Below, piece by piece: positions 57,279 to 64,000 of a stretch of DNA of 64,000 nucleotides (its first letter is position 1; each line of letters opens with the position of its first letter). The DNA comes from Bradyrhizobium yuanmingense. GTDB lineage: Bacteria; Pseudomonadota; Alphaproteobacteria; Rhizobiales; Xanthobacteraceae. Position numbers and translations under genes: made by a program. The notes beneath the pieces were generated by a model. That model ran no database searches. It saw only the letters and a program-made list of their open reading frames with translations, and had not been told where the DNA came from. The stretch lies in contig NZ_FMAE01000004.1 in NCBI RefSeq assembly GCF_900094575.1, positions 682,001-746,000 on the forward strand, in the 5' to 3' direction.

Positions 57279-58274
57279 CTACAGCGATGCGTTCCAGATC
57301 GCGGGGATCCAGCGATATCCGGAGCCGTCCTTCTCGACCCGGACGAGACCGGGGAAGGCGGCGTGGAAGGCCTGGATCGGCATCTTCTCGGCAATCGCCA
57401 TGTCGTAGAGCTTGCGGCGCGTCTGCTGGGCCAGCGGTTTGTCGACGTCGGATGCGATGTTCCATTCGGGATGCTTCACGAACAGGAACGCTGCGCCCGC
57501 GGTGATATCCACCTGCACCAGCACCTTCTCGGCGCCGGAGGCGACGATGAAGGAATTGTGGCCCGGCGTGTGGCCGGGGCTCGCCACCGAGGTGATCCCG
57601 GGCGCGACTTCCTTGCCGGCCTCATATTGCGTGACCTTGCGGCCCAGGGCATCGAACACGCGGCGGATGTTCTTGAAATTGTTCTCGAGGATCGGATTGC
57701 CCATCCCCTTGCTCATCTCGCCGTCATCCATCCAAAACTTCCATTCCACCGCCGGAACCATGATCTCGGCATTGGGGAAGGCGGGCTTGTTCTCGGCCGC
57801 CAGCAGGCCGTTGATGTGGTCGCCATGGAAATGGGAGATGATGACAGTATCGACCGCCGCGCGATCGATACCGGCGGCGGCGAGATTGTTCTGGAATTGG
57901 CCGACCTTGCCCTTCGACTGCGTGAACTGGTCGGGACCGAGCCCGGTATCGATGACGACGAGCTTCGGTCCGGTGTTGACCACGACCGGGTTGAAGGTGT
58001 GGGTGACCTTGTCGGCTGGCAGGTGGTGCTCGGCGAACACTTTGTTGATGTCATCCTTGCTGGCGCCGGCGGCGTAATTGTCGGTCAGATTGACGGTCGC
58101 AACGCCATCGCAGACCACCGTGACCTGGTGGGTGCCGACATTGTAGCGATAGAAGCTCGCATTCTGCTTCTCGGCCAGCGGCGCGGCGGCGCCCGCGGGC
58201 GAAATCTTCACGAAAGGCAGGAGCGCCGATGCGGCGGCGCCGGCTAGCGTTGCGCGACGAGTAATCTCGGTCAT
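57279..58274 (-). CDS. Exported MBL-fold metallo-hydrolase (AHL-lactonase/organophosphate-hydrolase-like)
   Basis: A 331-residue metallo-beta-lactamase-fold enzyme. The N terminus (MTEITRRATLAGAAASALLP) looks like a twin-Arg signal with RRATLAG. The metal motif is ISHFHGDHINGL (HxHxDH), with further ligands in SPGHTPGHNSF and the Asp in VQVDI. Relatives include methyl parathion hydrolase and N-acyl homoserine lactonases; the true substrate is unknown. It is convergent with the DedA gene. Confidence 0.9.
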   Translation of the reverse strand: MTEITRRATLAGAAASALLPFVKISPAGAAAPLAEKQNASFYRYNVGTHQVTVVCDGVATVNLTDNYAAGASKDDINKVFAEHHLPADKVTHTFNPVVVNTGPKLVVIDTGLGPDQFTQSKGKVGQFQNNLAAAGIDRAAVDTVIISHFHGDHINGLLAAENKPAFPNAEIMVPAVEWKFWMDDGEMSKGMGNPILENNFKNIRRVFDALGRKVTQYEAGKEVAPGITSVASPGHTPGHNSFIVASGAEKVLVQVDITAGAAFLFVKHPEWNIASDVDKPLAQQTRRKLYDMAIAEKMPIQAFHAAFPGLVRVEKDGSGYRWIPAIWNASL

Positions 58275-58450
58275 GGTGATGTCCTGAGGCTGGGTGCGAA
58301 CGGCTCGGGGCCGGCGAAGAGGTTGTGTCCCGCCGGTCGTTCTCGAAAACCCCTACTTCTAGTGGAAATTCCACGGCGGGCCGATGACATCTGTGCGCGT
58401 CCTGCCGTCGCGCGTGCGGCATCCTGCCGTCCCACTGAACCGATTTGCTC

Positions 58451-58479
58451 TTGACCATGGAACCAGCGGGCATTATAGC
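58451..58479 (+). promoter_or_regulatory. Predicted sigma-70 promoter of the leader ORF / paiB-argC
   Basis: TTGACC (58451-58456) and TATAGC (58474-58479), 17 nt apart. The expected start point, six or seven bases after the -10, falls on or beside the ATG of the small ORF at 58488, which would make that ORF leaderless. Confidence 0.5.
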
Positions 58480-58487
58480 CGCGCGCC

Positions 58488-58565
58488 ATGATCAACGCCG
58501 CGACCATTCTGTTCGCCCGTCGCCGCCGCCGCAGCTTAGCGGTTTGGGCGGTCGATCGCGTTTGA
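58488..58565 (+). CDS. Candidate Arg-rich leader peptide upstream of paiB-argC
   Basis: A 25-codon ORF (begins MINAATILFA, ends AVDRV) with five consecutive Arg codons, CGT CGC CGC CGC CGC, at codons 11-15 (58518-58532) and a sixth near the end. It lies 100 nt before paiB and its start coincides with the predicted transcription start. Rhizobial trp leader peptides are leaderless in the same way. The downstream gene pair includes argC, so arginine-sensing attenuation is plausible but unproven. GC-rich DNA yields CGC runs by chance. Confidence 0.4.
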   Translation: MINAATILFARRRRRSLAVWAVDRV

Positions 58566-58606
58566 GATCATCGTCTTTGCCGCTGGACCCGATCCGCGGC
58601 ATCCTC

Positions 58607-58660
58607 TCTCCTGTCAGCGCGATCTGATCCGGCGGTCCCCCGAGGAGGCCCAGCAGGAGA
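58607..58660 (+). promoter_or_regulatory. Possible hairpin sequestering the paiB ribosome-binding site
   Basis: TCTCCTG (58607-58613) is perfectly complementary to CAGGAGA (58654-58660), the Shine-Dalgarno of paiB. CGCGATC (58618-58624), in the loop, is complementary to GATCGCG (58554-58560) at the end of the leader ORF. The two pairings compete topologically, as in translational attenuators. Confidence 0.35.
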
Positions 58661-58665
58661 CCACG

Positions 58666-59331
58666 ATGTACACGCCACCCTTTTTCAAGCAGGACCGCGC
58701 CGCGAGCCTGAAATTCGCCGAGGAGCGCGGCTTCGGCACGATGTGCGCCTTCGATGGCAAGCGGCCGATCGCCTCGCCGTTGCCGTTCTATTTGACCTAT
58801 GCCGCAGATGGCACGCCGCAGGCTGCCTTTCATCTCGCCCGTCACAATCCGCTGCTAAAGCTGGCGGGCGGCGAGGCGTCGTGGCTGCTCGCGGTCAACG
58901 GCCCGGATGCCTATGTATCGCCGGACTGGTACGTCTCGCCGGATCAGGTTCCGACCTGGCTCTACCAGTCGGTGCATCTGAGCGGGCCGGTTCGGCTGTT
59001 GTCGGATGACGAGCTGGCGCTGCAGCTCGAGGTGCTCAGCGCCAAGTTCGAGAGCTGGCTGCTGCCGAAAAAGCCGTGGACGTCGGCCAAGATGACGGCG
59101 GGTCGGCTGGAGACGATGAAAAAAGGGATCGTTGGGCTGGTCATGACCGTTGAGGAGGTCGAAGGCAGCTTCAAGCTGAACCAGCACAAGTCGGAGGCCG
59201 ATTATGCAGCGATCGCGAATGCGCTTGACGGCGGCGATGCCGATGCCAAGCGGATCTCACAATTGATGCGGCAGGCAAGGCCGCAGGTTTTCGCAGACGA
59301 CACGAACATGCTCGAAGGGAGCGCATCATGA
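58666..59331 (+). CDS. PaiB-family FMN-binding protein (negative regulator type)
   Basis: A 221-residue PaiB (Pai2) homologue: [26 protein letters not shown] at the start, [25 protein letters not shown], and [27 protein letters not shown], the conserved flavin-split-barrel core. Bacillus PaiB is a repressor of sporulation and protease genes; proteobacterial members bind FMN or haem and are of unclear role. AGGAGA lies 5 nt before ATG 58666. Its end overlaps argC by four bases (ATGA), so the two are translationally coupled. Confidence 0.9.
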   Translation: MYTPPFFKQDRAASLKFAEERGFGTMCAFDGKRPIASPLPFYLTYAADGTPQAAFHLARHNPLLKLAGGEASWLLAVNGPDAYVSPDWYVSPDQVPTWLYQSVHLSGPVRLLSDDELALQLEVLSAKFESWLLPKKPWTSAKMTAGRLETMKKGIVGLVMTVEEVEGSFKLNQHKSEADYAAIANALDGGDADAKRISQLMRQARPQVFADDTNMLEGSAS

Positions 59332-60311
59332 GCCTCGCTGACACCACCAAAGCTCCGGCCACCAGCGCGGCAAAGAAGCCGGCCACCGTCTTCGTCGATG
59401 GCGGTTCCGGTACCACCGGCCTCGGCATCAATGAGCGGCTGAAGCTCCAAAGCGACGTCGCGGTGAAGACCATTGCCGACGACAAGCGCAAGGATCCCGC
59501 GGCCAAGAAGGCGCTGATGGAGGAGGTGGATCTCGTCATCCTCTGCCTTCCCGACGATGCCGCCAAGGAAACCGTTGCCCTGGTCGACGGCATGGGGGCT
59601 CACGCGCCGAAGGTGCTGGATGCCTCGACCGCCTACCGGGTCGCGCCGGACTGGGCTTACGGCTTTGCGGAGCTGACGCCGGACCAGGCCGGCAAGATCA
59701 AGGCCGCGAAGAAGGTCTCCAATCCCGGCTGCTATCCGACCGGCGCGATCGCGCTGCTGCGGCCGATCGTCGATGCCGGCCTGCTGCCGCCTGATTATCC
59801 CGTCACCGTCAACGCGGTGAGCGGCTATTCCGGCGGTGGCAAGTCGATGATCGCAAGCTTCGAGGATGGCAGCGCCCCGTCCTTCGAGCTCTACGGCCTC
59901 GGCTTCGAGCACAAGCATCTGCCGGAGATGCAGCTCTATTCGAACCTGACGCGGCGGCCGATCTTCATTCCCTCGGTCGGCAACTACCGGCAGGGCATGC
60001 TGGTCTCGGTGCCGCTCCAGCTCGACACGCTGCCGGGCAAGCCCGGCGGCGCCGACCTGCAGGCGGCGATGGCAAAACGTTACGCCGGCTCGAAATACGT
60101 GAAGGTGATGCCGCTGCAAAACGAGGCGAGCAAGGGCGGCCGGCTCGAGCCGGAGGCGCTCAACGAGACCAACATGCTCGAGCTCTACGTCTTCGCCAGC
60201 GACAAATATCACCAGGCGCTATTGGTCGCCCGGCTCGACAATCTCGGCAAGGGGGCATCCGGCGCAGCCGTGCAGAACATGCGGCTGATGCTCGGCCTGC
60301 CGGAGGAGTGA
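59328..60311 (+). CDS. argC: N-acetyl-gamma-glutamyl-phosphate reductase (type 2)
   Basis: A 327-residue arginine-biosynthesis enzyme, step 3 (N-acetylglutamyl phosphate to semialdehyde). NADP site: [19 protein letters not shown]; active-site Cys in [15 protein letters not shown]; substrate region [16 protein letters not shown]. It belongs to the shorter AGPR type 2 subfamily but has a 15-20 residue Ala/Thr/Lys-rich N-terminal extension. Its start overlaps paiB. A palindromic repeat follows the stop by 18 nt. Confidence 0.95.
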   Translation: MSLADTTKAPATSAAKKPATVFVDGGSGTTGLGINERLKLQSDVAVKTIADDKRKDPAAKKALMEEVDLVILCLPDDAAKETVALVDGMGAHAPKVLDASTAYRVAPDWAYGFAELTPDQAGKIKAAKKVSNPGCYPTGAIALLRPIVDAGLLPPDYPVTVNAVSGYSGGGKSMIASFEDGSAPSFELYGLGFEHKHLPEMQLYSNLTRRPIFIPSVGNYRQGMLVSVPLQLDTLPGKPGGADLQAAMAKRYAGSKYVKVMPLQNEASKGGRLEPEALNETNMLELYVFASDKYHQALLVARLDNLGKGASGAAVQNMRLMLGLPEE

Positions 60312-60328
60312 GGCAGGCCTCTATCCTC

Positions 60329-60416
60329 CGTCATTGCGAGCGAAGCGAAGCAATCCAGAGCTTCCACCGCGGAAATAGTCTGGATTGCTTCGTCGCAAGG
60401 GCTCCTCGCAATGACG
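60329..60416. repeat. Dispersed inverted repeat, copy 2 (after argC)
   Basis: An 88-bp palindromic element with perfect 12-bp ends CGTCATTGCGAG / CTCGCAATGACG and inner arms CAATCCAGA / TCTGGATTG. It is the same family as 42294-42406 in reverse orientation. It lies between the convergent argC and MAPEG genes. Confidence 0.85.
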
Positions 60417-60427
60417 TGGAAAGTGCT

Positions 60428-60826
60428 TCAAACCACCCTGAAGATCGCCAGCACCAGCACGGCCTGGGCGAAGAAGCCGACGGTGAAGGCGAGGGTGCGG
60501 AACACCGGAATTCCGAGCGCATAGACGATGATGTGCGCGATGCGCGACCAGAAATAGACGGCGCAGGCGAGCACCGTCCATTTCGTGGAATAGTCGATCG
60601 CGTTCAGGATCAGCACCAGCGGGGCGAAGATGACGAGGTTCTCGACCGCGTTGTCATGGGCGAACATCAGCCGGTTGGCCCACTCCGCCTGGGGCTTGTC
60701 GCCGCGCGAGGGGTTGGCCATGGCGCCGCTCAGCCCGCGAACCTGGCAGCGGTTGATGATGTAGGGAACCCACAGAACTCCCGTCAGGATCACCGTCAGT
60801 GTCAGCCAGAACAATTCGCGTGTCAT
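60428..60826 (-). CDS. MAPEG-family membrane protein
   Basis: A 132-residue four-helix protein of the MAPEG family (membrane-associated eicosanoid/glutathione metabolism). Signatures: LFWLTLTVILTGVLWVPYIIN, RANRLMFAHDNAVENLVIFAPLVLI-like region (WANRLMFAHDNAVENL), and VYFWSRIAHIIVYALGIPVFRTLAF. Bacterial members are of unknown substrate; some act on glutathione conjugates. ATG 60826 is chosen over longer in-frame starts because MTRELFW is the usual N terminus. Confidence 0.9.
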   Translation of the reverse strand: MTRELFWLTLTVILTGVLWVPYIINRCQVRGLSGAMANPSRGDKPQAEWANRLMFAHDNAVENLVIFAPLVLILNAIDYSTKWTVLACAVYFWSRIAHIIVYALGIPVFRTLAFTVGFFAQAVLVLAIFRVV

Positions 60827-60947
60827 AGTGCCGGTCCCTGTGTCGTCGCTGGATTGAGGATAGAGCATGATCCGGAAAAGTGAGTAGCGGTTTTCCGAAA
60901 AGATCATGCTCAAACAATTAGTCTATACGAAAGCGCGCCGCATTCCG

Positions 60948-62756
60948 CTACGCGCGAACTCTGACATAGCTGCCGGGCGCGTCCTCGATCGGCGGGAATG
61001 CGTCGCTGCCGACCGCGCGCGCCGGGACTTCCTCGGGGTCGAGCTCGCCCAGCCACTCCCGCCAGTCCGGCCACCACGAGCCCTTGTGCTCGGTGGCGCC
61101 CTTCATCCACTGCGCGACGCTGACGTTCTTGATGTTGTCGTTGGTCCAATACTGGTACTTGTTCGCGGCAGGCGGATTGACCACGCCCGCGATGTGGCCC
61201 GAGCCGGACAGCACGTATTTCACGGGGCCGCCGAAGAACTGCGAGCCGTAGAGCACCGATTCTGCGGGCGCGATGTGGTCCTCGCGGGTGGCGAGATTGT
61301 AGACCGGCACCTTCACCTTGGAGAGATCGAGCAGGGTGTTGTCGAGCGCCATCGTGCCGGTGGAGAGCCGGTTCTCCAGGTAGCAATTGCGCAGGTAATA
61401 GGAATGGTTGGCCTGGGTCATCCGTGTCGCATCGGAGTTCCAATGCAACAGGTCGAACGCGCTCGGCTGCTGGCCTTTCAGATAGTTGCTGACCACGTAG
61501 GACCAGATCAGGTCGTTGGAGCGCAGCATGTTGAAGGCCATGGCCATCTTCGAGCCTTCGAGCACGCCGGCAGTCTTCATGTCCTGCTCGATCGCGGCGA
61601 TCTGCTCCTCGTCGACGAACACGAGCAGATCGCCGGCATGAGTGAAGTCGACCTGGGCCGCGAAGAACGTCGCGGACGACACGCGCTGGCGGCGCTTCTC
61701 GGCGAGCCAGGCCAGCGTGGTCGCGAGCATCGTGCCGCCGACGCAATAGCCGGCGGTGTGCACCTTCATCTCGCCGGTGATCTTCTCGATCACGTCCATC
61801 GCCGTGAGCGGGCCTTCCTTCATGTAGTCTTCCCAGCCCTTGTTGCCGAGCCGCTTGTCGGGATTGACCCATGAGATCACGAAGACGGTGATGCCCTGGT
61901 CGACGCACCACTTGATGTAGGATTTCTCCGGCTTCAGATCGAGGATGTAGAACTTGTTGATCCAGGGCGGCACGATCAGGAGCGGGGTGCGCAGCACCTT
62001 CTCCGTCGTCGGCGAATACTGGATCAGCTGCATCATCTCGTTCTGGTAGATCACCTTGCCCGGCGTCGTCGCCATGTTGACGCCGACGACGAGATTGTCC
62101 GGATTGGACTGGCGGATCTTCAGCATGCCCTTGCCGGCGGCGATGTCCTCGGCCAGCATCTTCAGGCCGCGCGCGAGGTTCTCGCCGCTGGACGCCACCG
62201 TCTCGCGCAGCACTTCGGGGTTGGTCAGCACGAAGTTCGACGGCGAGAGCGCGTTGGTGACCTGCTGGACGTAGAACTCGGCCTTGCGGCGCGTGTGCGG
62301 ATCGAGCCCTTCGGCGTCGCGCACCAGCTCCTGCGCCCATTTGGTCGTGAGCAGATAGAGCTGCATGACGAAGTCGAAGAACTGGTTCGACTTCCATTCC
62401 GGATCGGCAAAGCGCTTGTCGCGGGGCGAGGGGGCGATCGCGGGCTCGGCGTCCTGACCGGCCATGCGACGCACCGCCGAGCCCCACAGGTCGAGATAGT
62501 CCTTGGCAAGCTTGGTCTGGAGATCGGACGAGCGGGACGTGTCCGACAGCCAATATTCGGCGACCGACGTGAACGTCTTGACGACCTCGGCAAGCTCGGC
62601 CGGCGGGCGGTCCTGCACTTCGCCGCTCTCGCGCGGCTTGAGATAGGCGGCGAGCGCCTTGCCGCCGCTCTCCATCGCCCGCGCGACGTTCATCGCAAAG
62701 GCTTCGGCGTCGAACTTCGTCTCGGGTTTCGGCGTATCGGTCGTGGCCATACTCAT
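60948..62756 (-). CDS. phaC: Class I poly(3-hydroxyalkanoate) synthase
   Basis: A 602-residue PHA synthase, polymerising 3-hydroxybutyryl-CoA into storage granules. The lipase-like box with catalytic Cys is GYCVGGTMLATTLAW; Asp and His of the triad lie in APAESVLYG and LSGSGHIAGVVNPP. LLIVPPWINKFYILDLKPEKS and ITVFVISWVNPD are standard. Length and single-subunit form mark class I. A 15-bp dyad (62834-62848) lies 78 nt upstream. phaA and phaB are not in the window. Confidence 0.96.
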   Translation of the reverse strand: MSMATTDTPKPETKFDAEAFAMNVARAMESGGKALAAYLKPRESGEVQDRPPAELAEVVKTFTSVAEYWLSDTSRSSDLQTKLAKDYLDLWGSAVRRMAGQDAEPAIAPSPRDKRFADPEWKSNQFFDFVMQLYLLTTKWAQELVRDAEGLDPHTRRKAEFYVQQVTNALSPSNFVLTNPEVLRETVASSGENLARGLKMLAEDIAAGKGMLKIRQSNPDNLVVGVNMATTPGKVIYQNEMMQLIQYSPTTEKVLRTPLLIVPPWINKFYILDLKPEKSYIKWCVDQGITVFVISWVNPDKRLGNKGWEDYMKEGPLTAMDVIEKITGEMKVHTAGYCVGGTMLATTLAWLAEKRRQRVSSATFFAAQVDFTHAGDLLVFVDEEQIAAIEQDMKTAGVLEGSKMAMAFNMLRSNDLIWSYVVSNYLKGQQPSAFDLLHWNSDATRMTQANHSYYLRNCYLENRLSTGTMALDNTLLDLSKVKVPVYNLATREDHIAPAESVLYGSQFFGGPVKYVLSGSGHIAGVVNPPAANKYQYWTNDNIKNVSVAQWMKGATEHKGSWWPDWREWLGELDPEEVPARAVGSDAFPPIEDAPGSYVRVRA

Positions 62757-62833
62757 GGGCAGAACAGTAACGATTCATTCCGTATTCGTCACCGCGAAGC
62801 TCGCAGGTTTGACGTTAAACGCTCTCGAAGATG

Positions 62834-62848
62834 TGTTGCACTGCGACA
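62834..62848. promoter_or_regulatory. Dyad TGTTGCA-C-TGCGACA upstream of phaC, PhaR-like candidate
   Basis: A 7-bp-arm dyad with one mismatch between phaC and the divergent lipoprotein gene. TGC/GCA-centred dyads are the sites described for the PHA regulator PhaR in alphaproteobacteria; the exact consensus match is unverified. Confidence 0.4.
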
Positions 62849-63009
62849 AATCTTCTTGGTTCCGTCACAATCGGGCCGCACGGCTCGGTTTGTTGGGCAT
62901 CGGCTGTTTTCTTGCTCTAACCATTTTGGGCAGCAATGGTTTGAGCTTGGGCACGGTCTTGGGTAAGCTTGCCCGGGCCGTGCTTTGGGACGAGTAGGGG
63001 ATTTCCCAA

Positions 63010-63285
63010 GTGTTGGCGTTATGGGACCTGCAAAAGACGCTGCCGATCTGCGGCGCGGTGCTGATGGCGGCGCTCGCCCTGGGCGGGTGTTCGAGTCAAC
63101 TCGCGGATCTGGCGCCCGCGGATGCGCCGCCGCGTACCAGGGAGCCCGGGAGCTATCTGCCCGTGCACGATCTGCCCCCGGATCGCGATCAGGCGATCAT
63201 CCCGCTGGAGCAGCGCGCCAAGATCGAGGCCGAGCTCGCCGCCGCGCGCGATCGCCAGGCCGCTGCCGCCAAGGACGCCAAATAG
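63010..63285 (+). CDS. Small putative lipoprotein
   Basis: A 91-residue exported protein with a lipobox: LPICGAVLMAALALGGCSSQLADL, Cys at residue 27. The mature part is Pro-rich, then a charged helix (DRDQAIIPLEQRAKIEAELAAARDRQAAAAKDAK). The start is GTG 63010, with no ATG in frame before the lipobox. Between phaC and the aminotransferase gene this small lipoprotein is seen in relatives (from memory; unverified). Function unknown. The 228-nt gap after it holds nothing clear. Confidence 0.75.
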   Translation: MLALWDLQKTLPICGAVLMAALALGGCSSQLADLAPADAPPRTREPGSYLPVHDLPPDRDQAIIPLEQRAKIEAELAAARDRQAAAAKDAK

Positions 63286-63513
63286 GCCCGTGGCCGCGAG
63301 ACCGGCAAGGTAATCGCTGGCGCCTCCGCTTTGCCGTGCTAAAAGACCTCGGTTCAGCCTGGAGTCAGGGCGAACGACTTCAATCTTCGTTGCCGACGAT
63401 TGCTCTAAGTATTTGATTTTGAGTAATTTTCGCGATGGAGCCTGAGTGCTTTCGTGCCGGCCCTCGCGGCCTGTCGATTCTGTCCTGACCGGTTGCCCGG
63501 AGCCCAGAGAGCC

Positions 63514-64000
63514 ATGGAAGAATTTTACCGCATTCGCCGCCTTCCGCCTTACGTGTTCGAGCAGGTCAACCGGGCCAAGGCGGCTGCGCGCAATGCCGGC
63601 GCCGACATCATCGACCTCGGCATGGGCAATCCGGACCTGCCGGCGCCGGCGCATGTGCTGGACAAGCTGAAGGAGACGCTCGGCAAGCCGCGCACCGACC
63701 GCTACTCGGCCTCGCGCGGCATCCCCGGGCTGCGCCGGGCCCAGGCGGCCTATTACGCCCGCCGCTTCGGCGTGAAGCTGAACCCCGACACCCAGGTCGT
63801 GGCGACGCTGGGTTCGAAGGAAGGTTTCGCCAATGTGGCGCAGGCGATCACCGCGCCGGGCGACGTCATCCTCTGTCCGAACCCGAGCTACCCGATTCAC
63901 GCCTTCGGTTTCTTGATGGCGGGCGGCGTCATCCGCTCGGTGCCTTCGGAGCCGACGCCGCAATTCTTCGAGGCGGCGGAGCGGGCGATCGTGCATTCGA
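63514..64000 (+). CDS. Class I/II aminotransferase, truncated by window edge
   Basis: The first 162 codons of a PLP-dependent aminotransferase, cut at the right edge. The start MEEFYRIRRLPPYVFEQVNR, LGMGNPDLPAPAHVLDKL, TDRYSASRGIPGLRRAQ, TLGSKEGFANV and CPNPSYPIH are those of the AlaC / LL-diaminopimelate aminotransferase-like group, annotated as alanine or aspartate aminotransferase. The PLP lysine and C-terminal domain lie outside. GAGAGCC precedes ATG 63514. Confidence 0.9.
   Translation, partial: MEEFYRIRRLPPYVFEQVNRAKAAARNAGADIIDLGMGNPDLPAPAHVLDKLKETLGKPRTDRYSASRGIPGLRRAQAAYYARRFGVKLNPDTQVVATLGSKEGFANVAQAITAPGDVILCPNPSYPIHAFGFLMAGGVIRSVPSEPTPQFFEAAERAIVHS

Larger units (their letters stand above)
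58275..58665. other. 391-bp divergent gap between the MBL gene and paiB, with a candidate attenuator
   Basis: Besides promoters for the MBL gene, it holds a -35/-10 pair at 58451-58479, an Arg-rich small ORF at 58488-58565, and complementary segments that could switch the paiB ribosome-binding site (58554-58560 with 58618-58624; 58607-58613 with 58654-58660). Confidence 0.55.

Noticed and set aside
62659..62997. A plus-strand frame upstream of the lipoprotein gene with one hydrophobic stretch
   Set aside because: Most of it is antisense to the phaC N terminus or covers the phaC promoter; no Shine-Dalgarno or family likeness.
63412..63428. GATTTTGAGTAA shared with the region near 54140
   Set aside because: A single 12-mer shared by two AT-richer intergenic spots is too little; no flanking similarity or matching promoter position.

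Overview
The window is a 64 kb piece of a high-GC alphaproteobacterial chromosome. It is most like Bradyrhizobium or a close relative: DUF1236 and 'ADLG...NWTGFYVGG' outer-membrane proteins, a rne-amidase-PBP1A-prfB block, a full suf operon, a class I PHA synthase, and several palindromic intergenic repeats typical of that group. It reads as core chromosome: dense coding on both strands, uniform composition, and no tRNA, rRNA, prophage, insertion sequence or CRISPR that I could see.

Layout: 0.2-3.6 kb, envelope and periplasm genes on the minus strand (DUF1236 protein, DsbA-like thioredoxin, BepA-like M48 protease). 3.7-6.9 kb, aminotransferase, BioY, D-amino-acid dehydrogenase-like oxidase. 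6.9-16.9 kb, RNase E divergent from an amidase - PBP1A - prfB - dehydrogenase row; prfB needs a programmed +1 frameshift and the amidase has a perfect CtrA box. 17-26.3 kb, EamA transporter, M23 peptidase, one-Cys-like peroxiredoxin, giant AsmA/DUF3971 protein, chemoreceptor, tiny membrane ORF. 26.4-35.2 kb, DoxX, MFS, tyrS, anmK, a GST-sugE operon behind an operator-rich promoter, hydrolase, and a membrane LytTR regulator head-to-head with an acyltransferase. 35.3-42.3 kb, cysteine desulfurase and sufBCDS-sufT-sufA (Fe-S cluster assembly). 42.4-49.5 kb, TfoX-like protein, diguanylate cyclase, RhlE helicase, AraC regulator, caspase-like protein, small secreted proteins. 49.7-54 kb, FAD monooxygenase, two outer-membrane beta-barrels, SDR. 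54.3-64 kb, parE, DedA, metallo-hydrolase, paiB-argC, MAPEG, phaC, lipoprotein and a truncated aminotransferase at the right edge.

Regulatory sequence is the most interesting layer. (1) A leaderless-looking 25-codon ORF with five consecutive Arg codons precedes the translationally coupled paiB-argC pair, with a possible anti-Shine-Dalgarno switch between them: a candidate arginine-sensing attenuator. (2) Three ATGCAATTGCAT-type palindromes lie upstream of, inside and downstream of a good -35/-10 promoter for GST-sugE. (3) A TTAA-N7-TTAAC CtrA site precedes the cell-wall amidase. (4) A REP-type double palindrome supplies the last codons and stop of the TfoX-like gene.

Functions are from motif reading and family knowledge only; no database search was possible. 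Start codons were moved inside longer open frames where a Shine-Dalgarno or signal peptide argued for it.
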